Positions 16,076-25,683 of a stretch of DNA of 64,000 nt are shown here, piece after piece. The notes below the pieces were generated by a model. The model searched no databases, was not told the DNA's origin, and was given only the letters and a program-made list of their open reading frames with translations. The stretch spans positions 1,736,001-1,800,000 of the forward strand of contig NZ_CP177239.1 of the NCBI RefSeq assembly GCF_046773475.1. The letters are read 5' to 3'. Origin of the DNA: Nitratireductor aquimarinus. GTDB taxonomy: Bacteria > Pseudomonadota > Alphaproteobacteria > Rhizobiales > Rhizobiaceae. Position 1 is the first letter of the stretch. The number at the start of each line of letters is the position of its first letter. The position numbers and the translations under genes are program-made.

Positions 16076-17422
16076 TTATTTTCCGGCAAGCGTCATGCCT
16101 TCCAGAAGCAGCGTCGGCGCGGCCGTGCCGAAATTGCGGTCAATGTCATTGGCCGGGATCATGTTCAGGAACATGTCCTTCAGATTGGAGGCAATCGTGA
16201 CCTCCGACACCGGATAGGTGATTTCGCCGTTTTCGATCCAGAAGCCGGCAGCGCCCCGGCTGTATTCGCCGGTCACGAGATTGACGCCCTGGCCGAACAC
16301 TTCCGTCACGTAGAAACCTGCCTTGATGCCCGCAATGAGCGCCTCCGGCGTCTCCTCGCCCGGCTCCAGCGCCAGATTGGTCGAGGACGGGTTGACGGAT
16401 GACGCACTGCGAACGCCGCGCCCATTGGTGTCGGTCAGCCCGAGCTGACGCGCCACCGCCGTGGAAAGGAACCAGTGCCGCAACACGCCATCTTCCACCA
16501 TGACCAGCTTTTCGCCGGCAACGCCCTCGCCATCGAAGGGGCGCGACGAAGGCCCGCGCCGGCGCAGCGGATCGTCGGTAATGGTGATGCCGGCAGCAGC
16601 AACCGTCTTGCCCATCATGTCGCGCAGAAAGCTCGACTTGCGCGCAACCGACGCACCATTGATGGCCGACGCCAGATGGCCGGCAATGCCGCGCGCCACG
16701 CGCGGATCGAAAACGACCGGGAAGCGGCCCGTATCGACCTTGCGGGCGTTGAGGCGCTTGACCGCCCGCTCACCGGCACTGCGACCGATCTTCTCCGGCG
16801 CATCGAGATCCAGAAAGTGAAGCCGCGACGAGTAATCATAGTCGCGCTCCATGCCCGTGCCCTCGCCCGCCAGAACGCTGACGGAGCGGGCAAAGCGCGT
16901 CGCCTCATACTGACCGATGAAACCGTCGGACGTGGCAAGCACCATGCCGCCAGCGCCGGCGCTCGCACCGCTGCCGGAAGAATTGGTAACTCCGGCAATG
17001 TCGAGTGCGGCGGCCTCGGCGGCAAGCGCGTCTTCCTTCAGGCGGTCGGCAGAAACCTCGGTCGCATCGAACAGGTCCAGATCCACGATGTTCTGCGCCA
17101 GCCGGCCGGGCTCGGCAAGGCTCTGATACGGATCTTCCGGCGAGGCCTTGGCCATCGCCACCGCGCGCTCGGCAAGCGGAACCGGATCGGCATTGGCGGG
17201 GGCAGAAACACTGGCAACGCGCTTACCTACGAAAACCCGCAGCGACATGTCATCGCTTTCGGAGGCCTCGGTGCCTTCCACCTTGCCCAGGCGCACCGAA
17301 ACGCTCTTGGAACGCGCACGCATGACCACCGCATCCGATGCATCCGCACCGGCTTTCGTGGCGGCCTCCACAAGGGCAGCGACGCGGTCGGCCAGCTGCT
17401 GCTTTTCGTTCTTGTCTGTCAT
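16076..17422 (-). CDS. pmbA: TldD/PmbA family metalloprotease
   Basis: A 448-residue PmbA-type subunit. With TldD it forms a cytoplasmic protease that trims unfolded peptides, for example microcin leaders or CcdA. Family features are the N-terminal ARSKSVSVRLGKVEGTEAS region, the central RFPVVFDPRVARGIAGHL, and the C-terminal RGAAGFWIENGEITYPVSEV. PmbA lacks the HExxxH zinc site that TldD carries, as expected. No tldD is in the window, so the partner must be elsewhere. It starts the leftward run towards lpxK and is divergent from the CPA2 antiporter gene. Confidence 0.93.
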   Translation of the reverse strand: MTDKNEKQQLADRVAALVEAATKAGADASDAVVMRARSKSVSVRLGKVEGTEASESDDMSLRVFVGKRVASVSAPANADPVPLAERAVAMAKASPEDPYQSLAEPGRLAQNIVDLDLFDATEVSADRLKEDALAAEAAALDIAGVTNSSGSGASAGAGGMVLATSDGFIGQYEATRFARSVSVLAGEGTGMERDYDYSSRLHFLDLDAPEKIGRSAGERAVKRLNARKVDTGRFPVVFDPRVARGIAGHLASAINGASVARKSSFLRDMMGKTVAAAGITITDDPLRRRGPSSRPFDGEGVAGEKLVMVEDGVLRHWFLSTAVARQLGLTDTNGRGVRSASSVNPSSTNLALEPGEETPEALIAGIKAGFYVTEVFGQGVNLVTGEYSRGAAGFWIENGEITYPVSEVTIASNLKDMFLNMIPANDIDRNFGTAAPTLLLEGMTLAGK

Positions 17423-17537
17423 TGCGATCCCGAATGGAAAAACGTGGCGAAAGGGGAATATCTATTTGTTTCATTTATGGTTCGCGGGCCATATGTGCAA
17501 TGGTAAGCTGAATTTCCAAACAGAATCCGGAGTATCC

Positions 17538-19340
17538 ATGGCCGTCGAAGCCGCCGCACCGCTCTACTACGAACCCCTTCTTCTTCTGGGTGGAGCCGTG
17601 ATTGCAGCGCCTTTGTTCGCGCGCATCGGTCTGGGCACGATCCTCGGCTATCTGGCAGCCGGCATTGCAATCGGCCCGGTCCTGCTCCTGATCTCGGATG
17701 GAAAGGAGCTTCTGCATGTGGCGGAGCTCGGCGTCGTCTTCCTGCTCTTCATCATCGGGCTTGAGCTGAAGCCCGCGCGATTGTGGGCAATGCGGCGAAG
17801 CATTTTCGGCATGGGCCTGATCCAGGTGTCAGTCACCGGTGTGGCGCTGGCGATGATCGCAATGCTCCTGACCGACCTTTCCTATGGCGCGGCCTTTGTC
17901 ATCGGCTTCGGTCTGGCGCTCTCCTCCACGGCCTTTTCCGTTCAGACACTGGAATCTCAAGGGTCGCTGAACAGCCGCTACGGGCAGACGGCCTTCTCCA
18001 TCCTGCTGTTTCAGGATCTCGCCATTGCCCCGCTTCTGGCGCTGATCCCGCTGCTTTCGCCGGGCGCCGAAGGCGCGGACGCCATCAGCCTCGAACGGTT
18101 TGGGATCGCGCTCGCAAGCGTTCTCGGGCTGGTTCTGGCCGGTCGCTACCTGCTCAACCCGCTCTTCCGCGTGATCGCCAACACCGGCGCGAAGGAAGTG
18201 ATGATCGCGGCCGCTCTCCTCGTGGTTCTTGGTGCCGCCGCCCTGATGGAGGTTGCCGGCCTTTCCATGGCGCTCGGCGCTTTCATCGCCGGCGTGCTTC
18301 TGGCTGAATCCTCCTTCCGGCATGAGCTGGAAGCCAATATCGAGCCGTTCCGCGGCATTCTGCTCGGCCTTTTTTTCATGGCCATCGGGCTTTCGCTCGA
18401 CCTCGGCATGGTCATCGACAACTGGCTGACAATCCTGATTGCGGTGCCCATTCTGATGCTGGTCAAGGCTGTCGTGCTTTACGTGATCAGCCGGGCATTC
18501 AGTTGTCAGCACAATGATGCGTTGCGCGTGGCAGCCCTTCTGCCGCAGGGCGGCGAATTCGGCTTCGTGCTTTTCACGGCCGCTGCCTCCGCCTTCATCT
18601 TTCCCCAGGCCATGGCCTCGCTGCTCATTGCCATTGTCACCGTGTCCATGGCGCTGACGCCGCTTTCGGTGCGGATCGGCGAAATGCTGGTGCGCAATGA
18701 ACCCGACGAGGAGATGGACGAGGATTTCGAAGGCGCAGGCGCTGGCGTCATGATGATCGGCTTCTCCCGTTTCGGGCAGATGGTCTCGCAGGTGCTTCTT
18801 TCGGGCGGCACGGACGTAACCATCATCGATCATTCGGCAGACCGCGTGCGTGCGGCGGCGCGGTTCGGCTTCCGCATCTATTTCGGCGACGGACGGCGCA
18901 AGGAAGTGCTGGAAGCCTCCGGCATCCGCCACGCAAAGATCGTTGCCGTCTGCACCAATGGCGCGGCCTCCACCGACCACATCGTCAACCTGATCCGCGC
19001 GGAGTTTCCGCATGTGCGGCTCTTCGTGCGCTCCTATGACCGTGCCCACACGCTCTCGCTGCGCGAGCGCGATGTCGAGTACGAGTTACGCGAAACGGTG
19101 GAATCGGCGCTGATCTTCGGCGGCAAAACGCTGCAGGCGCTCGGCACGAGCGAAGAGATCGCCAGTGAAATCGTCGAGGATGTGCGCCGGCGCGATGAAG
19201 AACGCCTGGCGATCCAGGCGGTCAAGGGCATCTATGCCGGCAACGACAAGATGCGGGTGCGCCCGGTCACGCCGGAACCGCTTGTAAAGCCCAAGCGGGA
19301 AAGCCAGCGCCTCGATCACGACGGCGAACAGTCTGCATAA
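17538..19340 (+). CDS. CPA2 cation:proton antiporter, KefB/KefC-like, with RCK domain
   Basis: A 600-residue inner-membrane protein. About 12 hydrophobic helices fill residues 10-390, with the ion-path motifs GVVFLLFIIGLEL, SSTAFSVQTL and FQDLAIAPLLALIPLL. A cytosolic NAD-binding TrkA-N/RCK domain follows at about residues 405-520 (GVMMIGFSRFGQMVSQVL; VTIIDHSADRV). The family exports K+ (or Na+) in exchange for H+, often gated by glutathione adducts. The ATG has GGAG five bases upstream. It is a single gene. A basic, Glu-rich tail ends the protein. Confidence 0.93.
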   Translation: MAVEAAAPLYYEPLLLLGGAVIAAPLFARIGLGTILGYLAAGIAIGPVLLLISDGKELLHVAELGVVFLLFIIGLELKPARLWAMRRSIFGMGLIQVSVTGVALAMIAMLLTDLSYGAAFVIGFGLALSSTAFSVQTLESQGSLNSRYGQTAFSILLFQDLAIAPLLALIPLLSPGAEGADAISLERFGIALASVLGLVLAGRYLLNPLFRVIANTGAKEVMIAAALLVVLGAAALMEVAGLSMALGAFIAGVLLAESSFRHELEANIEPFRGILLGLFFMAIGLSLDLGMVIDNWLTILIAVPILMLVKAVVLYVISRAFSCQHNDALRVAALLPQGGEFGFVLFTAAASAFIFPQAMASLLIAIVTVSMALTPLSVRIGEMLVRNEPDEEMDEDFEGAGAGVMMIGFSRFGQMVSQVLLSGGTDVTIIDHSADRVRAAARFGFRIYFGDGRRKEVLEASGIRHAKIVAVCTNGAASTDHIVNLIRAEFPHVRLFVRSYDRAHTLSLRERDVEYELRETVESALIFGGKTLQALGTSEEIASEIVEDVRRRDEERLAIQAVKGIYAGNDKMRVRPVTPEPLVKPKRESQRLDHDGEQSA

Positions 19341-19344
19341 GAAA

Positions 19345-19367
19345 ACAGGGCCTCGATGCGGCCCTGT
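19345..19367 (+). terminator. Hairpin after the antiporter gene
   Basis: A perfect 8-bp stem, ACAGGGCC / GGCCCTGT, with loop TCGATGC, five bases past the stop codon. The following T-run is poor (CTGCCTTC), so it may be a weak or Rho-assisted terminator. Confidence 0.55.
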
Positions 19368-19383
19368 CTGCCTTCACGCCGGA

Positions 19384-19423
19384 TCATCATGCGAAAAGTG
19401 AGAACCATTTTCTCGCATCATGC
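19384..19423 (+). repeat. Divergent dispersed palindrome
   Basis: CATCATGCGAAAAGTGAGAA, then CCATTTTCTCGCATCATG: GCATGATG-type ends with the AAAAGTG...ATTTTC centre of the ACCGGTTTT family. Confidence 0.6.
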
Positions 19424-19449
19424 CAAGGAGCGTTGCTGGAGCTGTCCGG

Positions 19450-19612
19450 AGGCTCAGGCATGGATCCTCGGGTCAAGCCCGAGGATGACGAGTGTGTTTT
19501 GACGCTTGTACGCAACCGTATCCGAACCGGACTGGACGCCATCCCCCTGGATTGGACACCGTCCCCCGTCGTCATCCTCGGGCTTGACCCGAGGATCCAT
19601 GCCGGATCGTCA
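19450..19612. repeat. Two facing GGATCC-type palindromic repeats
   Basis: ATGGATCCTCGGGTCAAGCC and CGAGGATGACG at 19460-19490, then GTCATCCTCGGGCTTGACCC, GAGGATCCATGCCGG at 19570-19605. They are the same type as the repeats at 7.2-8.2 kb. The gap 19341-19653 holds no gene. Confidence 0.75.
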
Positions 19613-19653
19613 CAACCGCGTAATCACTCAGCCAAAGACTGCCAGCGCCACGG

Positions 19654-20544
19654 CTAAACTCGCGCTTTTTCGAAATTCGTGACAGCAGCGTCAATCGCCT
19701 GCTTCAGTTCATCCCGTATCCGCTGGGTTTCACCGAGAATGGCCTCGACCTTCATGAAATCGAGCACCCGGAACCGGGAAACCGGGGGACGGATGAGAAT
19801 GTCGGGCCGCCCGTGCTCCAGCTTCATGGCGATGATCGACATCATCATCAGCTGGCTCGCACCGAACATGAGCTCGATGGAGGTCGGCGGCTTGCCGCCC
19901 GTATCGGACGGTGAACCCACCACATCGACGGCGATCAGGATATCGGCTTCGCCATCGATCAGGTCGAACGGAACCGGATTGTAGATGCCGCCATCGATCA
20001 GCGTGCGCTTGTTGCGCTCGATCGGGCGGAACACGGCGGGAATGGCGGCGGAAGCGGCCAGCGCCTCCACCAGCGGCCCCTGATCCAGAACAACCAGAGA
20101 ATGGCCGAAATAATCCGTGGCGGTCACCTTGAGCGGGATTTCCAGTTCCTCGAAGGTCTCCGGCACCTCAGGCGGCAGGAAGGCGCGGATGATGCGTTCG
20201 GCATTGAACTGACCGACGCGGAACCCGCCTTCCATCATCTCGGCGAAATTGCCGGGCCGCGCCTTCCACAGGCGGCTGGCGACTTCCGTGCGACTGCTGA
20301 GGATCGCGCGCGCATGGGCATGGATGTCCGTGCCGCGCATGCCGGCGGCAAAGCCCGCGCCCATCAGCGCTCCGATGGAGGAACCGGCGATGACGGTCGG
20401 CTTGATCCCCAGTTCATCGAGCGTTTCGATAACATGAAGATGCGACAGGCCGCGTGCGCCACCACCACCGAGCGCCAGCGCGAAAGTCGGCCCACTGCCG
20501 CTTCCCTCGCCGCCTGTCCTGCCTTTCGTCACCGCCGTTTCCAT
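19654..20544 (-). CDS. Patatin-like phospholipase family protein (RssA-like)
   Basis: A 296-residue serine hydrolase. The oxyanion loop is GGGGARGLSHLHV, the nucleophile is S56 in AGSSIGAL, and the catalytic aspartate is D184 in LIDGGIYNPVP. There is no signal peptide, so it is cytoplasmic or membrane-peripheral. It is likely a lipid acyl hydrolase of the RssA type, with unknown substrate. It starts 3 bp after the second M16 gene, so it is the last gene of a three-gene operon with the M16 pair. Confidence 0.92.
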   Translation of the reverse strand: METAVTKGRTGGEGSGSGPTFALALGGGGARGLSHLHVIETLDELGIKPTVIAGSSIGALMGAGFAAGMRGTDIHAHARAILSSRTEVASRLWKARPGNFAEMMEGGFRVGQFNAERIIRAFLPPEVPETFEELEIPLKVTATDYFGHSLVVLDQGPLVEALAASAAIPAVFRPIERNKRTLIDGGIYNPVPFDLIDGEADILIAVDVVGSPSDTGGKPPTSIELMFGASQLMMMSIIAMKLEHGRPDILIRPPVSRFRVLDFMKVEAILGETQRIRDELKQAIDAAVTNFEKARV

Positions 20545-20547
20545 CGC

Positions 20548-21897
20548 TTACTCTCCGCCTTGCTTCGCCGGTCCAACCACGAGAAGCGCTGGCTTCTGCG
20601 TCAGGAGGCGTGTTGCCGCCTCCTTTACGTCATCCAGTGTTACCGCGTTGATAAGATCGGAGCGACGCTCGATATAATCAACACCCAGATCATCCTCCTG
20701 CAGGCCGACAAGCGTGCGGGCAATCGCCGTGGAGGAATCCAGATTGTTGATCGCATAGGAACCAATCACATAGGTTTTGGCGGTGTCGAGCTCTTCCTGC
20801 GTCGGCCCTTCATCGCGCAGACCCGCGATCACCTCTTCCATCACCGCAAGCGTTTCATCCGCCTTCTCGGAGCTGGTAGCCGTCTGGATCGCCAGAGACT
20901 GGGCGTGGTCGCGGCTCATCAGATAGGACGATGCGCCATAGGCAAGACCGCGCTTCTCGCGCACTTCCTGGAACAGACGCGAAGAGAACACGCCGCCGCC
21001 GAGGATCTGGTTCATCAGATAGGCGGAGAAGAACTCCGGATCGTCCCGCTCGATGCCGGGATAGACGAGACGCAGCGTGGTCTGCGGCAGGGGATAGTCG
21101 ACGCGGACTTCCTGACCGAGCTTCGGTTCGATGTCTTCCACGACCTGTAGCTCCGCCTCTTCCGGCAGCGCGCCGAACACCGTGTCGAGCACGGCGGCCA
21201 GACGCTCGGCGTCAATGTCGCCGACAACGCCGATGGTGAGGTTGGAACGGCCAAAGACGCGTTTGTGGAACGCCTTCAGATCTTCCGGCGTTATGCTGGC
21301 AAGTGTTTCCAGCGTGCCTTCCGTCGAACGCGCATAGGGGTGATCGCCATAAAGCGCCTTGGCCAGCGCTTCCCCGCCCTGCTTGCTCGGATTGCGCTCG
21401 TCGGCGCGAATGCCAACGGCGATCTGGCTGCGGATGCGCTCCACCGGGTCGATGTCGAAACGCGGGCTGGTCACCGCCAAGCGCACGAGATCAAGCACCT
21501 CATCGCTGTTTTCCGAAAGCATCCGCACCTGGCCGGAGATGGCGTCGGAGCTCGCGTTGAACGACATTTCCGCGCCGAGTTCTTCCATCTTCGTCTGGAA
21601 GGCGTCGGAATCGAGGTCGCCCGCACCTTCATCGAACAGGCCCGTCATCAGGTTCGCCAGACCGGCCTTGCCATCCGGATCCTGCGCAGCACCGCTGTCG
21701 AACGAGAACTGCATGGTGATGATCGGCAGCGAATGGTCCTCGACCAGCCATGCCTCAACGCCCTTTTCGGAGGAAACCTCCTGGATTTTCACCGCTGCCT
21801 GAACAGGCCCGGCAACGAGAATAAGGGCCAGCAGCGTTCCGGCCTTGAAAAAACTGCGCATGAAAGCACCCGGTATGAAATTCAATGTCTGGCTCAT
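20548..21897 (-). CDS. M16 peptidase-like subunit lacking the zinc motif
   Basis: A 449-residue exported protein; hydrophobic signal FFKAGTLLALILVAGPVQA precedes the mature part. In the place of HxxEH it has GLANLMTGLFDEG, so the zinc ligands are gone. It keeps the R/Y substrate-binding element (EVREKRGLAYGASSYL). This is the pattern of the inactive partner in two-subunit M16B peptidases. The start ATG overlaps the TGA of the catalytic subunit gene by four bases, which implies coupled translation. It acts, presumably as a heterodimer, in the periplasm. Confidence 0.92.
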   Translation of the reverse strand: MSQTLNFIPGAFMRSFFKAGTLLALILVAGPVQAAVKIQEVSSEKGVEAWLVEDHSLPIITMQFSFDSGAAQDPDGKAGLANLMTGLFDEGAGDLDSDAFQTKMEELGAEMSFNASSDAISGQVRMLSENSDEVLDLVRLAVTSPRFDIDPVERIRSQIAVGIRADERNPSKQGGEALAKALYGDHPYARSTEGTLETLASITPEDLKAFHKRVFGRSNLTIGVVGDIDAERLAAVLDTVFGALPEEAELQVVEDIEPKLGQEVRVDYPLPQTTLRLVYPGIERDDPEFFSAYLMNQILGGGVFSSRLFQEVREKRGLAYGASSYLMSRDHAQSLAIQTATSSEKADETLAVMEEVIAGLRDEGPTQEELDTAKTYVIGSYAINNLDSSTAIARTLVGLQEDDLGVDYIERRSDLINAVTLDDVKEAATRLLTQKPALLVVGPAKQGGE

Positions 21898-23267
21898 GAA
21901 CGCTCTTCCCCTTCGGGAAGGAGATAGCCTTTGACCGCACGGTCAAGGTCCAGATAGCGCTCGGCCGCAGCCTTCACGTCTTCCACCGTCACGGCATCAA
22001 GCCGCTCGGGCAGGCTCGTAACGTCCTCGACCGTTCCGCCGGTGGTCAGCACCGCGCCGAACAGGTTTGCGCTGCGCACCTGGCTGTCGCGCAGGAATAT
22101 CTGGTCCCGCTGGATCTTGGTGCGCGCCGTGTCGAGTTCTTCCTGGGTTACACCCTCATTCTTGATCTTCTCGATCTGCGCGATGATCGCCTTCTCGACG
22201 GTCGCCAGATCCGCGTCGCCACGCGGCTGGCCGTAGAGAACGAGCGCGGAATAGTCATAGGCCGAGCCCTGCAGATAGCTGCCGGCGCTTGCCGCGACAC
22301 CCTGCTTGACCACGAGTTCCTGATAGAGACGGCTGCGCAGCCCCTCGCCCAGGATTTCCGAGAGAATGGCCACGGCCTCGAACTCGCCCTTCTCAGCGGT
22401 CCGGTAGGAGGGCACGAACCAGTTGATCGAAAGGTTCGGCACGCTCACGCGCGGATCGCGCAGCGACACTTCGCGTGCGGTCTTCTGCACCGGCTCCATG
22501 GGGCGCGCACGCGGCGCAAGGTCCGGCCCGCGCGCGATCTTGCCGTAGGTTTCCTCGGCCATCTCGCGCACGTTCTCCGGGTCCACATCGCCGGCGACCA
22601 CCAGAACGGCGTTGTTGGGCGTGTAGAAGCGGTCGTAGAAGCTCTTCAGGTCGTCATGGGTCAGACCCTCGATTTCCTGCTGCCAGCCGATCACCGGAAT
22701 TCCATAAGGGTGGTTCTGGTAAAGCGTGGCGTTCAGCTCTTCCGACAGGATGGAGGACGGCACATTGTCGACGCGCTGGTGGCGTTCTTCGAGAACCACC
22801 TTGCGCTCGGTCTCGATGTTTTCTTCCGAAAGCACCAGATTGCGCATGCGATCCGCCTCAAACTGCATCATTTCCGGCAGTTCCGAGGGGGCGACCTGCT
22901 GGTAATAGGCCGTGAAATCGTAGGATGTGAAGGCGTTCTCATTGCCGCCGACCGCAGCGATGGCGTCGGAGAACTCGCCCGAAGGATAGGTGCTCGTGCC
23001 CTTGAACATCAGATGTTCGAAGAAATGGGCAATGCCCGATTTTCCCGGATCCTCATCGGCGCTGCCAACCTTGTACCACAGCATATGGGTGGCGACAGGT
23101 GCCCGGTGATCCGGGATCACGACAACTTCGAGGCCGTTCTCTAAGGTGAAACTGGAAACGGCAGTGTCGTCCTTGGCTTCCTGCGCGATGGCTATGGACG
23201 GCGCTGCAACTGCAACGATGACTGCGAACGCCGCATGACGCGCGACACCCGCGATGGGATTTTTCAT
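21894..23267 (-). CDS. M16 family zinc metallopeptidase, catalytic subunit
   Basis: A 457-residue pitrilysin-type peptidase. The zinc motif is H81-FFE-H85 (GIAHFFEHLMFKGT), with the distal glutamate at about E160 (VVLEERHQRVDN). The signal peptide is AAFAVIVAVAAPSIAIAQ. MKNPIAG is taken as the start because AGGG lies eight bases upstream; the frame is open further but without support. It pairs with the zinc-less subunit encoded next, overlapping by ATGA. Substrates are unknown; relatives degrade peptides in the periplasm. Confidence 0.94.
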   Translation of the reverse strand: MKNPIAGVARHAAFAVIVAVAAPSIAIAQEAKDDTAVSSFTLENGLEVVVIPDHRAPVATHMLWYKVGSADEDPGKSGIAHFFEHLMFKGTSTYPSGEFSDAIAAVGGNENAFTSYDFTAYYQQVAPSELPEMMQFEADRMRNLVLSEENIETERKVVLEERHQRVDNVPSSILSEELNATLYQNHPYGIPVIGWQQEIEGLTHDDLKSFYDRFYTPNNAVLVVAGDVDPENVREMAEETYGKIARGPDLAPRARPMEPVQKTAREVSLRDPRVSVPNLSINWFVPSYRTAEKGEFEAVAILSEILGEGLRSRLYQELVVKQGVAASAGSYLQGSAYDYSALVLYGQPRGDADLATVEKAIIAQIEKIKNEGVTQEELDTARTKIQRDQIFLRDSQVRSANLFGAVLTTGGTVEDVTSLPERLDAVTVEDVKAAAERYLDLDRAVKGYLLPEGEERS

Positions 23268-23355
23268 GGACAAGCCCTGTTTGTTTCTGGTGTGCCCGCA
23301 CACAATGGCATGAGCACATAACAGGGCAAAGCTATCGGTGCAAAAGTGACGAAAC

Positions 23356-23910
23356 TCAGGCGAGCTCGACAAAGCTCGCACAGGAGGTGCCATATTCACG
23401 CCGCTCGATCAGGCGGAATCCCTCCGGTGGCTGGAAGGGAGAACCGGCTGCTTCCTCGACCATTATAAGCGCTTCCGGCCTCAGCCAGCCGCCTGAACGG
23501 GCGGCTGCAAGCGCCTGTTCTCCATAGGCTTTTCCATAGGGCGGATCGGCCAGAACGAGGTCGAATGGCAGCATCGTCCCGACTTCGCCGAGACGCGTTG
23601 CATCACGGCGAAAGATCTTGCTGCGGCCCTGAAGGCCAAGATTCTCGACATTTGTGCGGATCAGGGCGCGTGCTGCTGCGGCTTCTTCCACGAAAAGGGC
23701 AAATGACGCCCCGCGCGAAAGCGCTTCCAGCCCGAGCGCGCCCGTGCCGGCGAAGAGGTCGAGAACACGCGCATCCTCGATGCGGTCCGCATAACGGTGC
23801 TCAAGAATGTTGAACAGCGCCTGCCGTGTGCGGTCCGTCGTCGGCCGAATGGCGTCCGAAGCGGGCGTCACCAGATTGCGGCCGCGAAAATCTCCACCCA
23901 CAATCCGCAT
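23356..23910 (-). CDS. rsmD: 16S rRNA (guanine(966)-N(2))-methyltransferase
   Basis: A 184-residue SAM-dependent methyltransferase that modifies G966 in the small-subunit rRNA. Motifs are RPTTDRTRQALFNIL, the SAM loop DLFAGTGALG (51-60) and the catalytic DPPYGK (122-127). It starts three bases after the stop of the pseudouridine synthase gene, so two RNA-modification genes are co-transcribed. The M16 pair follows 88 bp downstream. Confidence 0.95.
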   Translation of the reverse strand: MRIVGGDFRGRNLVTPASDAIRPTTDRTRQALFNILEHRYADRIEDARVLDLFAGTGALGLEALSRGASFALFVEEAAAARALIRTNVENLGLQGRSKIFRRDATRLGEVGTMLPFDLVLADPPYGKAYGEQALAAARSGGWLRPEALIMVEEAAGSPFQPPEGFRLIERREYGTSCASFVELA

Positions 23911-23913
23911 GGC

Positions 23914-25683
23914 CTAGCTGTCCCGGCCCGGCTTCTTGCCCGCAGGACGCCCCTTGCCCGGGCGCGGCGCGCCACCGGGTTTGCCTGCTCCGGGTTTGCC
24001 AAAGGATTTTCCCGCTCCCGGTTTGCCCCCCGGTTTGCCAAAGCTTTTCCCACCGGGCTTGCCGCCCTTTGCGAAACGCGGCTTGTCACCCGATGCTGGA
24101 CGGTCATCGCGCGAGCGGAAGGGCCGGTCCTGACGGTCCCCGCGTCCTTCACCGGACGGTTTTCCGTCCCGCGAGAAACGCGGCCTGTCATTGCCGCCGG
24201 AGCGCTCGTCACGATCCGGACGGCCCTTGCCGAAAGGCTTGTCGCCGCGCGGACGGAAAGGCCTGTCCTCACGGTCGCCACGTCCCTCGCCCGACGGTTT
24301 GCCGCCACGGGAAAAACGCGGCTTGTCACCGCCACCCGAACGTTCGTCACGCTCCGGGCGGCCCTGACCGTAAGGCTTGTCGCCACGGGCAAAACGCGGC
24401 CTGTCACCGCCACCCGAACGTTCGTCACGATCCGGACGGCCCTGACCGTAAGGCTTGTCGCCGCGCGGGCGGAATGGCTTGCCGCCGCGCTCTGCGCCGC
24501 CCGGCTTCGGCCCGCGCTTCATCGGCTGATCGCCGGCGGCTTCCGCCTCGGCCTGTTTCTTCTTGCTCAGCGGCCGTGCGCCGGGCGCCATCCAGACGTG
24601 GCTGCCACGGTTCTGGCGCGGTCCACGCTCTTCCTCGCGACGCGCCGGACGCGTCTGCAGACGGTCACGGGCGGCTTCGCGCTTGTCTTCGCGGTCGCGC
24701 TTGCGGTTCTTGATGAAAATCTTGCCGCCATCGCGTTCACGACCGGCCTGCTTCTCCTCGGCCTCGGCCTCGCGCTGCTTGTATCCTGCGCGCACCGGCT
24801 TGTTGGAGAACGGGGTGGTGATGGGCGCATCGAAATTCGCACCGGCCTTCTCGACCAGACGCTCGCCAAGCTGCTCGCGCAGGGTGCGGCCCTTCACCTC
24901 CTGCACCTCGCCTTCAGCCAGCGCACCAAGCTGGAAGGGACCGTAGGAAATGCGGATCAGGCGCGTGACCTCAAGGCCCAGCGCGCCAAGCACGTTCTTG
25001 ACCTCACGGTTTTTGCCTTCGCGCAGGCCCAGCGTCAGCCAGGCATTGCTGCCCTGCTCGCGGTCGAGCGACGCCTCGATCGCGCCGTAGAACACCCCAT
25101 CAACGGCAATGCCGTCCTTGAGGCCTTCAAGCGCCGTCGCATCGACCTTGCCGTGAACGCGCACGCGGTAGCGGCGCAGCCAGCCCGTTTCGGGCAGTTC
25201 CAGCGCGCGGGCCAGACCACCATCATTGGTCAGAACCAGAAGGCCCTCGGTGTTGATGTCCAGACGGCCGACCGTGATCAGACGCGGGAGCCCTTCGGGC
25301 AGCGTGTCGAAAATGGTCTTGCGGCCCTCGGGGTCGCGGTTGGTCGTAACGACACCGCCCGGCTTGTGGAACAGGAAGAGACGCGTGCGCTCGACTGCCG
25401 GCAGCGGCTCGCCATCCAGCAGGATGCGATCGGAATCCCCGACATTGAATGCGGGCGTCGTCAGCACCTTTCCGTTCACCGAAACACGACCGGCCTCGAT
25501 GATCGCCTCGGCGTCGCGGCGCGAGGCAACGCCCGCGCGCGCCAGCCGCTTGGCGATGCGCTCGGTGCCGGCCCTGTCAGCGTCCTGCGGGGCCGCGTCC
25601 TTCCGGTGAGCGGATTTCTGCGGTTTGTCTTCCCGGTTTGTATCTTGGGGCCGGTTCGTGTCTTTGGATCGGTCGTTCGTCAT
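23914..25683 (-). CDS. Pseudouridine synthase, RluB/RluF type, with long RG-rich tail
   Basis: A 589-residue protein, about twice the family's usual 250-300. The S4 RNA-binding domain is at about residues 40-95 and the RsuA/RluB catalytic domain at about 100-280, with D142 in GRLDINTEGLL. It isomerises a uridine in 23S rRNA, probably the U2605 region (family knowledge). From about residue 290 on, the chain is low complexity, and from about 405 it repeats units such as RGDKPYGQGRPDRDERSGGG. The tail ends in KPGGKSFGKPGG-type repeats. It is likely disordered and RNA-binding. The gene is followed by rsmD. Confidence 0.93.
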   Translation of the reverse strand: MTNDRSKDTNRPQDTNREDKPQKSAHRKDAAPQDADRAGTERIAKRLARAGVASRRDAEAIIEAGRVSVNGKVLTTPAFNVGDSDRILLDGEPLPAVERTRLFLFHKPGGVVTTNRDPEGRKTIFDTLPEGLPRLITVGRLDINTEGLLVLTNDGGLARALELPETGWLRRYRVRVHGKVDATALEGLKDGIAVDGVFYGAIEASLDREQGSNAWLTLGLREGKNREVKNVLGALGLEVTRLIRISYGPFQLGALAEGEVQEVKGRTLREQLGERLVEKAGANFDAPITTPFSNKPVRAGYKQREAEAEEKQAGRERDGGKIFIKNRKRDREDKREAARDRLQTRPARREEERGPRQNRGSHVWMAPGARPLSKKKQAEAEAAGDQPMKRGPKPGGAERGGKPFRPRGDKPYGQGRPDRDERSGGGDRPRFARGDKPYGQGRPERDERSGGGDKPRFSRGGKPSGEGRGDREDRPFRPRGDKPFGKGRPDRDERSGGNDRPRFSRDGKPSGEGRGDRQDRPFRSRDDRPASGDKPRFAKGGKPGGKSFGKPGGKPGAGKSFGKPGAGKPGGAPRPGKGRPAGKKPGRDS

